Assembly: GCA_015350385.1 (NCBI GenBank)
Contig: WNKI01000001.1
Coordinates: 7,775,433-7,839,432, forward strand
Reading direction: 5' to 3'
Source of the DNA: Aculops lycopersici
Lineage: Eukaryota > Arthropoda > Arachnida > Trombidiformes > Eriophyidae
DNA: 64,000 bases
The translations under genes and the position numbers were made by a program. Under the pieces are notes generated by a model. The model ran no database searches. It was not told where the DNA came from and saw only the letters and a program-made list of their open reading frames with translations. Below, one piece after another: positions 12,301-21,769 of the stretch; the first letter of the stretch is position 1, and each line of letters starts with the position of its first letter.

Positions 12301-13512
12301 TATGCACAACAACCACCTCAGACGCTCTCAACAACAAACCCCTTCAATCAGCATACACCACTTTTCAGTGGTCAAAACTTCGACACAAATCCGTTTATTC
12401 CAATTGAGCTGATTAATACACAAGCCGATCCTTCGATGCATTATATGAACAAACAGCAGCAACAATATGCAGCCTCGCCGCTTCTGGCCAATCGGCTGAG
12501 ACCATCACCTTTGATCGAGTCAATGCTTACGCAATACACCCAATCGAGCCAATACAAACCGGAGCCACCTGTTCAGGTGGCCTCGTATTTATCACAACAC
12601 TTGGCAGCTCACGGTTCGATGTCCAATATGCCGAGCAAACAAAATAATACTGCGGATCAACAAACAAACAGTTCAACAGTTACACCAACAAGCATGAATC
12701 CACAAGAGCAACTGATAATCCTAAAACCATCGCCTCTAGATTCGGCCTCGAGGTCGAATGGCCGACAACACACAAACCAGCAAACGTATGCCCTGAAACC
12801 AGAGTACATGACAAATCAGTTTAAGATGCTTGGCAATGGGGGAGTCACCAGTTTAACCGACAACTCATTGTATTCAAATCCAAATGACAATAGTGATCTC
12901 CTTTACACGTCATCATCCTCAAATGACTTCCTCGAGCCGGCGAGACGTTTGGCTGGCCACCAGTTTGAAAGATTATCCTCTCTATCATCACCACCCTCAA
13001 CGTCAATTTCCCTCGACCCCATGCAAGTTGCTCACTCTGTAACATCTTATGTCAAGTCGTCCTCGTCGTCGGCCACAAGTGAAAACCGTAATCACAATTA
13101 TGATGAGAAACAAAAACCTCCAACAATCACAACAACAACAAGTCAACAAGTGGCACCAATCAAACTCTCGGCTAATGAGACATCGAGCTCAACTAACAAT
13201 ATGACTCTAGCTGATCAGGAGCAACTTAAGCTCGAACAACATCGACAGACATCCTTGCTTACCAAGCCAATCTCATTGACAGTCCTCCAGGCTGCTGATG
13301 GAGTTCGAAAGTATCCAGGTGGCGATAATATTAATACGCTGCCTCGGGATAACAACACGGACAACGCCATTCTATCTCATGTTATGTCATTGATATCCTC
13401 AAATGCTATCCCGGCACCGTTTCCATTTGCCAGTCATTCTAGTGCCGAATTTTTCATGCCCTCGCCTATAACGAGTGATCGATTATTCTCTCGATCTTTG
13501 CGTCGAGGTTAA
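9388..13512 (+). CDS. Skeletor: Skeletor second exon/ORF, Gln/Ser/Asn-rich (long form)
   Basis: 1374 codons from the acceptor, or 1367 from an internal ATG at 9409. It is low-complexity throughout: poly-Gln runs, His/Gln-rich and Ser/Thr-rich segments and an Asn run at about 11851-11881. No enzymatic or structural domain is recognised. It starts 325 bases after the DM13/DOMON ORF on the same strand and in a splice-compatible phase, with no promoter-like gap and no polyA signal seen between them. I therefore interpret it as the C-terminal extension of the long Skeletor form (847 + 1374 = 2221 residues). From memory, the Drosophila Skeletor locus likewise makes a short DM13/DOMON product and a long product with a low-complexity extension. 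It ends SRSLRRG. A separate translation unit starting at 9409 is the alternative. Confidence 0.75.
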   Translation, partial: KRDTRFAMGDQMVASSELRPSVDRRESHGFGDINMMASLLSPSDSGSQMPGISEGRTGLNNFNFASDNFNLAGDSSDFGDEMASSSPFTSTELSTIPSDMLIMNASQLMQKQPVNLSTLEQILKFAPNDLEFMDNGNNAEYQQTLATLASQFAGFQNAGKPVQMQHMAGNSPESTVGPNQRQQVKVAPNVKPTKGSLNSYMKRLASIYYPVQQQLASILSTGSATTNGAQANLQPPTSGAPSATTTSSSSSSEASHFHPTPVPLHLASNALQSSQMRTQQQPQHDPIPSAPSEQSSSFSLSSLVPKPKIDLSKSNISKKLNKLRIKSGRKYEPTGASSVGQNQKPPTPTNEFNYDIFNNQLAQLEKQQRQLQSLESMAGQIWPQPTSESLNYLPLLSNPQDDPRHLYHQQPPTMEDIQSASQMFGGGGNNLLNVERYPSSGGLISGSSNNIINNHNRIIPSLQAPRTSTTQLGPQTSYGQTPQVTDYFSMIFNTPGNQQQPHQSQVQRDQNLQQQQQQQQAQNHHHNQQQQHQSHLQSQPSRDAQQHAVFITRLPPSELQVYQQHLSSNHQQQPPRQPNWPPASEAVRYPNIQPYGQSSEQQQQQQGSASGSVEYQPQQQYPNVGNGMSTMHSSPLSSHESRDAQVNHMNSVNAEGESLSGSGSGSHYEFKVQPQFQSSQKSANVNANSNEQADYMLAIERFSKQPSERRPPSIVHPVTGEQVHYVLTSGPSPLVDSESSSQVNYQQQQQRPFNNSGQNEINGSRPSHRYSNILIDKNVMASSPSPPISDILDVDQSIQMTSELRRLNSTPSTMQTKMLSTNNNNNNNNNNKFVTIDDQSGTNKRTGSFLADHNQNQTTMQQQVPMQTQSSAPPGQSISNVMMSSPTSTMSSMTTQEPISSTLIKPTSEIMYDMSYNQVPMPTTTSSSVGPLVPSVGLPILSQHSNQEGELVLKSTLVEPAIVSTLVQTPSYAQQPPQTLSTTNPFNQHTPLFSGQNFDTNPFIPIELINTQADPSMHYMNKQQQQYAASPLLANRLRPSPLIESMLTQYTQSSQYKPEPPVQVASYLSQHLAAHGSMSNMPSKQNNTADQQTNSSTVTPTSMNPQEQLIILKPSPLDSASRSNGRQHTNQQTYALKPEYMTNQFKMLGNGGVTSLTDNSLYSNPNDNSDLLYTSSSSNDFLEPARRLAGHQFERLSSLSSPPSTSISLDPMQVAHSVTSYVKSSSSSATSENRNHNYDEKQKPPTITTTTSQQVAPIKLSANETSSSTNNMTLADQEQLKLEQHRQTSLLTKPISLTVLQAADGVRKYPGGDNINTLPRDNNTDNAILSHVMSLISSNAIPAPFPFASHSSAEFFMPSPITSDRLFSRSLRRG

Positions 13513-13604
13513 GTTTCACTGAATATAAATGAAAGAATCTCCAGTCATCAATACTTGTTAATATTAAGACCTTTGTTATATATATCCCTTGTGCTTTTAG
13601 TGAC

Positions 13605-13610
13605 AATAAA
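13605..13610 (+). terminator. AATAAA polyadenylation signal for Skeletor
   Basis: Canonical AATAAA 93 bases after the stop of the long ORF and before POP5. Confidence 0.6.
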
Positions 13611-13802
13611 AGTGGTAATTAAATGTTTTAACAAAATATCCGACTCTTACAACTAATCTACCTTGAATATCAGGTATCCAGTTTGGGCATTTGCTGCAAT
13701 GCATTTCGATTTGAAGATTCGCAAGTTCGCTCACAAAACACGTGTTAGCATCGTGTCCTTTGGAACTTGTAAACAAACTTTAACATTCAAATCAGCGCAA
13801 AA

Positions 13803-14231
13803 ATGGTACGAGTCAAACGGAGATATATCCTTCTCAACATCAAGTACAAGGATGGACAACTCAATGTACCTTCGATTGGTGTATTCATTAAGCATTTGGA
13901 AAATGAAGTAGCCAAAACATATGGAGACTTTGGAGTTGCTTGTCTAATTCGAGGCTGCTCAGTGAGACGCTATGATAAAACTGACGGTTATATGATATTG
14001 CAAGTCCGTAAAGGTGTGCATGACATGGTGATGTCTGTGATGCCACTCATTTCGAGTATTGATAAACTTCCCTGTAATGTAACCATCGTCCACTTATCAG
14101 GTACAACTCGGGGCTGCCTCAAGCATTTGAAGACCAAGTACATAATGAACATTAGGGCGGATATCGCTAGTCTAGCGGAGAGACAAAGAGCAAATGTGGA
14201 AAAGTCAATCAAGAGGATGAAGAAGTCATGA
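13803..14231 (+). CDS. POP5: POP5, RNase P/MRP protein subunit
   Basis: 142 residues matching the Pop5/Rpp14 family. It starts MVRVKRRYILLNI (the human protein starts MVRFKHRYLL). Characteristic positions follow in order: a GDFGVACLIRG stretch like the conserved G-x-FG-x-A motif, the RKGVHDMVMSVMPLI helix, and HLSGTTRGCLKHL near the C-terminus. Pop5 is a core protein of RNase P and RNase MRP and helps hold the catalytic RNA for tRNA 5' maturation and rRNA processing in the nucleus and nucleolus. It is slightly shorter than the human protein because it lacks the acidic tail. It is a single exon. The ATG at 13803 is the family start. Confidence 0.93.
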   Translation: MVRVKRRYILLNIKYKDGQLNVPSIGVFIKHLENEVAKTYGDFGVACLIRGCSVRRYDKTDGYMILQVRKGVHDMVMSVMPLISSIDKLPCNVTIVHLSGTTRGCLKHLKTKYIMNIRADIASLAERQRANVEKSIKRMKKS

Positions 14232-14241
14232 TGATCTCAGC

Positions 14242-14247
14242 AATAAA
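14242..14247 (+). terminator. AATAAA polyadenylation signal for POP5
   Basis: AATAAA 11 bases after the POP5 stop, which implies a very short 3' UTR. Confidence 0.65.
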
Positions 14248-14268
14248 CTCGACCAAGTTAAAAACTCA

Positions 14269-14274
14269 TTTATT
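14269..14274 (-). terminator. AATAAA polyadenylation signal for PCNA
   Basis: TTTATT on the plus strand is AATAAA on the minus strand, about 97 bases past the PCNA stop. It lies 22 bases from the POP5 signal on the opposite strand, so the two 3' ends probably overlap. Confidence 0.6.
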
Positions 14275-14370
14275 ATTTTTTGGGATCTTTTGTGACATTT
14301 ACAGGCTGTTTTTGATCAATTGGTTTGTTGGATGGTTTCATGTTTCAAGGATTGTTTTAGAATTCAACTT

Positions 14371-15171
14371 CTAGGCAGACTCGGCATCGTCCATCTTGGG
14401 CGCCAGGTAGTACCTCAGGTACCCGATTTCATCGTCCTCCTCGTTCTTGATACCAAATGACACAACTAGCGGAGCATCGGTCTTTAGGGATAACTTCATT
14501 CTTGAGGATAGTGGTGCGGCCTTGCTAAAGTGGATCAAGTACTTGAGCGAGAACGAAAGGCAGATTGGCTCTAGCATTTTAATGCTGACGCCCTCCTCAG
14601 GCTTGTCGGCATCGTGACTCTGAGCCAGATTTACGGAACCGGTTCCCAAATCACCAGAGATAGAGAAACGAACACTCTCCTTGACACAACTAATTGTGAC
14701 ATTGTCACCAATTTGATTGAGATCACGGCAAATGCGCTGGAACTTGGAGGATGGCATCTCGATGTCAACAGTGTACTCTTGCTCTGGGATACCCAGGTAT
14801 TCGTTGTCTAAATTGATCAACTTGAGTTCATATTCGCTAGATTCAGTGTTGTTTTTGTCCTCAAATAATAGGGTAACCTTGTCACATTCATCTCCGGCTC
14901 TTAGGGTTATGACATCATCGTTGCCGGCACACTTGAGGAATTTAAAGAAATTTGGCAAATTTGTACCAAGCATGACTGGCTTATCGCATCTGTACTTGTC
15001 AAAGGCTTCGGCTTTCAAAGAGGCAGCCACTAGACTAACGTGCGATGTGTCCATAGCTTGAAGGGCCATTCCGGTCGGGGAACAATCCCAACTGGCCTCG
15101 TTGACAAGATCCTTGACAGCATCGAGGATCTTCTTGAGGAGTTGTCCTTGGATTAGTCTGGCTTCAAACAT
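14371..15171 (-). CDS. PCNA: PCNA, DNA sliding clamp
   Basis: 266 residues, a full-length PCNA (261 in human). It begins MFEARLIQG and contains MDTSHVSLV, RCDKPV, the FLKCAG motif, LGIPEQEY, the IGDNVTISCVK strand, APLSS and the YYLAPK end. Lys164, the ubiquitin/SUMO acceptor in the family, is present at residue 164, and Lys77 and Lys80 are kept. It has about five extra acidic residues (KNEEDDEIGYL) before the last strand. The homotrimeric ring tethers DNA polymerases and repair factors to DNA in the nucleus. It is a single exon, convergent with POP5 and divergent from WDFY3. Confidence 0.97.
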   Translation of the reverse strand: MFEARLIQGQLLKKILDAVKDLVNEASWDCSPTGMALQAMDTSHVSLVAASLKAEAFDKYRCDKPVMLGTNLPNFFKFLKCAGNDDVITLRAGDECDKVTLLFEDKNNTESSEYELKLINLDNEYLGIPEQEYTVDIEMPSSKFQRICRDLNQIGDNVTISCVKESVRFSISGDLGTGSVNLAQSHDADKPEEGVSIKMLEPICLSFSLKYLIHFSKAAPLSSRMKLSLKTDAPLVVSFGIKNEEDDEIGYLRYYLAPKMDDAESA

Positions 15172-16231
15172 GATGATTTGTTTTTGGTGTTACACTGCTT
15201 GTTATTTATTCAATCAGAAACGAGATTGTTGATGTTTGGTTGATGATGTAAAAGATTGTGGCAAGTCAATAAGTTATAATGATGATGAGACTGTATCCTA
15301 AGCCGGTAGATAAGATTGTTAAAAGAGGAAGAGTAACTAGAGTTTGTGTAGAAAGTAGTGGGCACTGAGCGGAGCGCCAAAGGGATTCAATGTGCGACAC
15401 TTCGTGTGGACAAAAGCGAAATTGGCGCGCACGGCTTCTCAGGGGAAAGCAGTGTCAAAAAACTAATGCTGTCCAATATAAAATAAGGGGTCGCTAAACA
15501 ATGTGGCGAAAATAAACTGTACGTAATAATGTGTCTGTGTTTGCAAGAGCAGCTACACTGCACTACATTGGGATGCATTAGCACACAACAACTACAGACG
15601 CTTTTCGAAAAGAAGAAGTTTGCACGCACAAGATGTGGACAACACAGGCGGCAAGCGGTGGCTCTGGTCTGCGATAGTAGCAGTAGCGCGTTCGAATAAT
15701 AATATCGCTATCCAAGATCAGAGATCTAGTATTATTTGGCCAGACAGCTTCCTATCTCAATTAAACTGGTCAAAATGGTCAAAGCGAAGTGGACGTATAT
15801 TTTGTTGAATACATGTATTGAGCACACAGATAGGAAATTTGTCTCATCTCGGGATACATTCCACAACCAGACTTGAGCTCGATTATCTCAACACTCCCCA
15901 AGACAATTGCTTGTTTATGTATCTATGTCGAGGCTACTAGATCATCACCTAGATTATTACACCGACAAATTGTTAAGAAATCATGTTGATATCATATTAT
16001 TCAGCAAGTTATTGCTTTTACTCCACTCTTCAGTTAGAGGATTGAAGATTTGGTAGTTATTCCAAGTTATGGGCTAGTTTTTAGAAATTTGACAAAGAAA
16101 AACAGGGCATCAACAACGAAACTACGAGCAAACTCATTGAGCTCGGTCAGTAAATGGTGGTTATGAGTTTTTAAACACACCCCTTTTTATATATTGTTCC
16201 TATATGCGTAATAATCTTCATAACCTTCATC
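15172..16231. promoter_or_regulatory. Shared upstream region of PCNA (-) and WDFY3 (+)
   Basis: A 1.06-kb gap between two divergent starts. There is no coding frame worth reporting, and an in-frame TAA at 16172-16174 lies just before the WDFY3 ATG. It must hold both promoters and 5' UTRs. I cannot identify a TATA box or E2F site with confidence. Confidence 0.5.
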
Positions 16232-19200
16232 ATGCAACGAATACATTCGGAGAACAAGTTTATCCAGCAAATGCTGAACGGTGACGATAACTATTCTCCA
16301 ACAGTAGCCCAAAGGCTTACGCGCCAAGACTCAGCATCCATCGATTTATTAGAACTATGTCGTCTGATTATTCTTGACAAGATGATTGGTTGCCCAGACA
16401 CTAACGATGATATTGCTGGACAATTGCACGCATTTGGCACATTGTTAAGCTCGTTGGAAAGTTGCCGCGAGGCCCAAGGTGATATGGTCCATGTGTTATT
16501 GAGACAAATTCCGTTTATGATTGATTCGACTGCCAGACAACTTGGTTCCTCTGAACAAACAACTACATCATCAATCAGCAGTCCTGATAATAGATCACAA
16601 TTCCAATTATTACTTACGAATTCCATATGCATCTCACAAGTTGTTACTGACAAACTGTGGTCATCTGAGTTGTACGCAGATAATTTTGATAGAATTCTTA
16701 TAACTATTGACCATCAGTTACTATTAACAGAGCAGATATTAAAATACAATGAGTTACTGCCTAAACAAAACCCACCCTATGCAATTAATATGCAACGAGT
16801 ACTTAATCGCACTCTATTGTTTGCACTCTCTAGGCCAATGCAGCATATGTCGGATCAGGTGTCCATGTTAGATTTGCTCAAGAAGATTTATGATAATCGA
16901 ATTCTGATTATATTGAACCACTTGCACTCGTGCCACTCAGCTGAATTTTTTGTTTGCTTAACCTATCGTTTACTGGTTATAATAGATGAGAATTCAACAA
17001 ATTGCAAGAACCCGGATCATCAATCGGTGAATGCTAGCGGCGGCGGCAAATCTCAATCTATTGGACGACAACTAAGCGAACCAAACCGAGACTCGGCAAA
17101 ACGATTAAGCTCGTTTGTATTGATGTTGATCTCCATGGCGCGTAAAGTTTGGGACTCTATTTACAAGAGTAAGAAGGGATTGCTATCTGAAGCATTTGAT
17201 GTCCCCCTATCACTTCCTGCATTTACTCTGGAAACCTCACCCGATCTTCTCGAATTGAAGCCTCATATCATTGATACCTGCAGAAAGTTTTGGGCAAACC
17301 TAGTTGAATCTGAGAGGAAGGGTCGTGGCAAAAAACTTCAACATGGACAAACAATCACAGGAACAACTACAGCCAGTTTATCTGATGGCTTTACAAAGTT
17401 TGTCTCGCGTGTTGTTGGTGGCAAGACAGCTAGTCCTCGGACTTCAAACGATAATTTAGCTGGCAAGAAGGTAGCAAAAAACAAAACTACAACTAGAAGT
17501 GCCTCTACCAATCAAATGACCGACGAAGTTGATACTTTCTGCGAGGACGTTCCCTTTAGAGCCGATGATATACAACAACAACTCTCGCCTCACCAACCAT
17601 TCAGATCTCAAATGCCAAACTCAAAAAGTTTATCGGTGGATCAATCGAGTTTATTCAACTATCCCACAGCTGCCAATTACCAACAGCAGCAACAACTCAG
17701 AGACTCGAATCAACCTCGTAGTTTTAGTGCAAGTGACTATTACTCTGCTACTCAGGAATATCATGAACTTACCGAACCAACAAGTTCCTCTGATATCAAG
17801 AGCATTGTTGTGAGATCATCAAGTCAGCGAGCTTTATTCGGACCAGACTGTGGCAGCAGACTCGAAAAATGGTGTCTAGATATGACCGAGGGGCCAAAGA
17901 GGATGCGCAAGAAGTTGATTGACAACACCAGACAGTTCTATGATAATTACCCATATCAACCAAAAGAGTTTAATCCAGACAACAAATCGCCCCGCTTGAG
18001 GACTCCTGTAAGCTATGACAGCTTCTTATATTATATCAAGTCGCTGAAGATCGATACTAAAGCTCTCAATTTGGGATCCATCGACAAGGAAAATATTGAT
18101 GAGGAGGGGATAAGAGAGATCTCTAAAGCTCTCGCCTCCAAACAACTAACCGTTCAGGATTCTACAGCAAGTTTCATGTCTAGTCAAGATAAACAAGCTA
18201 GACCTGTTAGTGCAACATCATTCTCAATAGACATTGAGTCACCCTCACCGAGGCAAGAGGACTTAACTTCATCGTCAACCGGAAGAACCTCAATAACTCC
18301 GGCCGAGTTCGAGTTACAACTCAAGCGAGCTAACTTCCAGCAGTCGACCTCGCCAACTATAGAGAGTCGAACATCGCCATCTAATTTCCATAGCATCGAT
18401 CGTCGAAGTCCCAACTCACCTAGGCTAGGTGACTATGACTTGAGTGGAGATAGTGATGGAACTTCGTTTGTTGATTTCAGTAATGAGATGAGGTCACCAG
18501 AAGTATCAAACCCACCTAATTGCGATGCAGATATTATTAATTCATCGCTTGTTCTACCTCCTCTAGAGCAGAATGAGCAAATATCTCACATTTTTCGATG
18601 CTGCAGAATTCAAGGTTTAGACACCTACGAGGGATTGTTATTGTTTGGCCGCGAGCACTTCTATCTCATCGATGGATTCACTTTGATGCGAACTCGAGAG
18701 ATCAAAGCTATTGATACTCTACCGCCTGATACTCATGATCCAATTATACCACATTCTACCCCAAATCTAATGGCTCACGAGAAAAAGGCATGCAACAAGT
18801 TCTCATATGACACAATAGTTGAGGTTCACAAACGGCGATACTTATTTCAACCCATAGCTTTGGAGGTTTTTCTCTCCGGGGGTCGCAGTAATTTCATCGT
18901 CTTTCCAAGGAATATTAGAAGCAAAGTATATGGTCGTTTCATGGCGGTGTCCACTCAGTTGACATTGAATGCCAATGAATCGTTAACTGGTCAGAAGCCA
19001 AATGTTAGTGTTGAGGGCGGAAGTGGACTATTGTCTAATCTTATTGGAGAGACTTCCGTAACTCACCGCTGGGTTCGTGGCGAGATGAGTAACTTTCAGT
19101 ATTTGATGCATTTGAACACCATTGCAGGCAGATCCTACAATGATTTGATGCAATACCCCATATTCCCATGGATTCTTAATGATTATTCATCGGATCACCT

Positions 19201-21769
19201 GGATTTAAGCAAACCATCGACATTCCGAGATCTATCACGGCCAGTTGGAGCGCAAACAAGCGAGAGATTGAAGCAATTTGAACGTAGATTTAAGGACTGG
19301 GATGATAACGAGACTCCACCCTATCATTATGGAACATTTTACTCCTCCTCCATGATTGTTAGCTTTTACATGGTTCGCATGGAGCCATTTACGCAACACT
19401 TCCTACGCCTACAAGGCGGACACTTTGATCTTCCCGACCGGATGTTCCACTCCATCCAGGACACCTGGCTATCAGTTTCAAAGCATAACATGGCCGACGT
19501 CAAAGAGCTGATACCAGAGTTTTTTTATTTGCCTGAGTTTTTAAAGAACGAAAACAAATACGATCTTGGCGTTAAACAGAATGGCATGAGATTAGACGAT
19601 GTTATATTACCTCCTTGGGCCAAGAATGATGCTAGAGAGTTTATTAGATTGCATAGATGCGCCCTCGAGAGTGATTATGTGTCTTCCCATCTACACGAAT
19701 GGATTGATCTCATTTTTGGGTACAAGCAACAGGGTCAGGCGGCTATACAGGCAGTAAACGTATTTCACCACCTTTTTTACGAGGGCAATGTCGATATTTA
19801 CAACACAGATATTGATCCGATTAGAAAGAATGCATTTATTGGTTTCATAAACAACTTTGGCCAGGTGCCTAGACAACTATTTAAGAAGCCACATCCGGCA
19901 AGGAAAGTAACGAACACAACCAAGTATCTGAATATCCCCTCATCGCCTATCTCACTGAAACCCATACTTCCTTCAATATTTACAAAACAACCAAGCTTGA
20001 CTAGCAATCAAATTTTACAACCGCAAATCATCACTGCATGTCCCCAGTATCTGAGGCAAACTGCAAGTCCACAGAATGTCAAGAGTTTGAATGGTCCCGT
20101 AGGGCAGATTATTGAGTTTGATCGAAGCGTTTTGGCGGTGGAGCAGAACAAGCTTCTCATCCCACCTGAATATTGTCGCTATGTTGCATGGGGTCATGGA
20201 CTTCAGGATCGAGGCCTGCGGTTGAGTTTATACGATAGTGAGAAACCAATATTTGCTTGGACCAAAGATGGAAGTGAGCCGGAAACAGAGGAGAGTTTAA
20301 CTTCGGATGAGATATTTCTTTGCACCATTCCAAACAGTCGTACGATGATAACTGCCAGTCGAGGACCAGCATTAACCGTTTGGAAGATTGAAAAGGTCCG
20401 TTCATTCAGCCCAATACTCAATTTGAATGGCCATTTGGAGCAAGTTACTAGCCTAACCTCATCGCAGGCCTACAGTTTGATTCTTAGCGGAAGTCGTGAT
20501 CGCCGAGCCATCATTTGGGATCTGAACAGGTTGACCTTTGTTCGTCATCTAGGTGGTGGGTCTCAAGATGAACTTGTCCATCAAGGACCCATATCAGCCA
20601 TTGCAATCAATGAGCTAAGCGGTGACATCGCCACCTGCGCTTCTAGCTGGCTATACTTGTGGTCTATCAATGGCGACTTGTTAGCCCATATCGACACTTA
20701 TGTAGCTACAATGCAGCATACAATGTCCAGTACTGTCGATGTTGACGGGGGACTTGAGAGTGATGCCAACTCGCAACGTGGAACCGTCCAATTACTGTCC
20801 GCTTGCTTCTCACAGTTTACCGATTGGGAGATGAACGAGGTTATCATAACAAGCGGAAGTGATGGTTCTGTGGCCTTGTGGAGTATGCGGTTCTATCAGT
20901 GTCCCATGAGCGAGGCGGAGATCGAGGAGGCCAATGCCAAAGCAGCCGAGATGAACGCCCTTGCCGTCGCTAATCAAGAGGCATGTGGCGATCAACAACC
21001 AAGTCAGCAACAACACCCTAAAGAGGATCCAACTCAGACCAGGGAGATGGCATCGGAACTACCGGCTTTTCAGGGGAGCATTAGAAGTAGAACAAATACC
21101 ATGGACTCTGAGTGGGTGAGACTTTCTGTGTCCAGTTCAGCCTCTTCCGGTGCTTACACCAGTCCAATGCAACAAAGTACGCCAACAAATGAGTCCACTA
21201 TGGGAGGATATAGTTTCATCGAAGGATTTACAAGTCCAATGAGTGAGAAGCAACAGCTACAGGATTGTAAAACATCACCCGCAACATCATCTAGTCAACA
21301 AAAACTTGACACCAGCTCGCTCGATCCACCGCACCATCCATCAGGTTGCGCTGGCGGCGAGAAATCAATGCCTAGCAACTCGCTTGTCGAGTCGTTTGTC
21401 TTACTTGACGAATCACCAAACATTAGAGTCACAAATGAGCATCCACTCAACTCTCCTGAACTTCGGCGCCAACAGGTGACAACGCAAAAATCCACTCCCA
21501 TTACAATTGTTACTCCATCGAGTAGCCAAGCTGCAAAAGCTAGGCGTCGCTTACATAACTCAAAGGATCACAAGACCAACTCCAGAAGCGAGCGTCGCTT
21601 GAGACCAAATCACAAATGGAAACGAGAGCTCTACCTGAGAGCTTTGCTTCCCCGCCGCTCGGGCGATTTCATCACCTCACCTGTAACGGCTCTCGCCATC
21701 TCAAGGGACCACAAGATACTTTATATGGGCGAATCGAGTGGCCTGATCACTTGTTGGTCCACTAACTAG
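16232..21769 (+). CDS. bchs: WDFY3/ALFY (blue cheese) homologue, short and FYVE-less
   Basis: 1845 residues in one exon. The C-terminal half matches ALFY. A PH-like BEACH lead lies at about 780-960 (FRCCRIQGLDTYEGLLLFG, then an EVHKRRYLFQPIALEVF stretch). The BEACH domain lies at about 965-1225 (GRSYNDLMQYPIFPWIL, RMEPFTQHFLRLQGGHFDL, KHNMADVKELIPEFFYLPEF, LHEWIDLIFGYKQQG). WD repeats start at about 1390, with a Ser/Gln-rich insert at about 1560-1800 and a last WD repeat at about 1815-1842. In other animals ALFY/Blue cheese is about 3500 residues and works as a scaffold for selective autophagy of protein aggregates. Here the N-terminal half is absent, and the protein stops (CWSTN) exactly where the FYVE domain normally follows. 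Nothing FYVE-like is found in the 500 bases to Pax6. WDFY4 is the alternative paralogue name. Confidence 0.9.
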   Translation: MQRIHSENKFIQQMLNGDDNYSPTVAQRLTRQDSASIDLLELCRLIILDKMIGCPDTNDDIAGQLHAFGTLLSSLESCREAQGDMVHVLLRQIPFMIDSTARQLGSSEQTTTSSISSPDNRSQFQLLLTNSICISQVVTDKLWSSELYADNFDRILITIDHQLLLTEQILKYNELLPKQNPPYAINMQRVLNRTLLFALSRPMQHMSDQVSMLDLLKKIYDNRILIILNHLHSCHSAEFFVCLTYRLLVIIDENSTNCKNPDHQSVNASGGGKSQSIGRQLSEPNRDSAKRLSSFVLMLISMARKVWDSIYKSKKGLLSEAFDVPLSLPAFTLETSPDLLELKPHIIDTCRKFWANLVESERKGRGKKLQHGQTITGTTTASLSDGFTKFVSRVVGGKTASPRTSNDNLAGKKVAKNKTTTRSASTNQMTDEVDTFCEDVPFRADDIQQQLSPHQPFRSQMPNSKSLSVDQSSLFNYPTAANYQQQQQLRDSNQPRSFSASDYYSATQEYHELTEPTSSSDIKSIVVRSSSQRALFGPDCGSRLEKWCLDMTEGPKRMRKKLIDNTRQFYDNYPYQPKEFNPDNKSPRLRTPVSYDSFLYYIKSLKIDTKALNLGSIDKENIDEEGIREISKALASKQLTVQDSTASFMSSQDKQARPVSATSFSIDIESPSPRQEDLTSSSTGRTSITPAEFELQLKRANFQQSTSPTIESRTSPSNFHSIDRRSPNSPRLGDYDLSGDSDGTSFVDFSNEMRSPEVSNPPNCDADIINSSLVLPPLEQNEQISHIFRCCRIQGLDTYEGLLLFGREHFYLIDGFTLMRTREIKAIDTLPPDTHDPIIPHSTPNLMAHEKKACNKFSYDTIVEVHKRRYLFQPIALEVFLSGGRSNFIVFPRNIRSKVYGRFMAVSTQLTLNANESLTGQKPNVSVEGGSGLLSNLIGETSVTHRWVRGEMSNFQYLMHLNTIAGRSYNDLMQYPIFPWILNDYSSDHLDLSKPSTFRDLSRPVGAQTSERLKQFERRFKDWDDNETPPYHYGTFYSSSMIVSFYMVRMEPFTQHFLRLQGGHFDLPDRMFHSIQDTWLSVSKHNMADVKELIPEFFYLPEFLKNENKYDLGVKQNGMRLDDVILPPWAKNDAREFIRLHRCALESDYVSSHLHEWIDLIFGYKQQGQAAIQAVNVFHHLFYEGNVDIYNTDIDPIRKNAFIGFINNFGQVPRQLFKKPHPARKVTNTTKYLNIPSSPISLKPILPSIFTKQPSLTSNQILQPQIITACPQYLRQTASPQNVKSLNGPVGQIIEFDRSVLAVEQNKLLIPPEYCRYVAWGHGLQDRGLRLSLYDSEKPIFAWTKDGSEPETEESLTSDEIFLCTIPNSRTMITASRGPALTVWKIEKVRSFSPILNLNGHLEQVTSLTSSQAYSLILSGSRDRRAIIWDLNRLTFVRHLGGGSQDELVHQGPISAIAINELSGDIATCASSWLYLWSINGDLLAHIDTYVATMQHTMSSTVDVDGGLESDANSQRGTVQLLSACFSQFTDWEMNEVIITSGSDGSVALWSMRFYQCPMSEAEIEEANAKAAEMNALAVANQEACGDQQPSQQQHPKEDPTQTREMASELPAFQGSIRSRTNTMDSEWVRLSVSSSASSGAYTSPMQQSTPTNESTMGGYSFIEGFTSPMSEKQQLQDCKTSPATSSSQQKLDTSSLDPPHHPSGCAGGEKSMPSNSLVESFVLLDESPNIRVTNEHPLNSPELRRQQVTTQKSTPITIVTPSSSQAAKARRRLHNSKDHKTNSRSERRLRPNHKWKRELYLRALLPRRSGDFITSPVTALAISRDHKILYMGESSGLITCWSTN

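Noticed and set aside
9409..13512. Independent Mediator-like or transcription-factor gene because of poly-Gln
   Set aside because: Poly-Gln alone is not diagnostic. Position, spacing and splice phase tie it to Skeletor.
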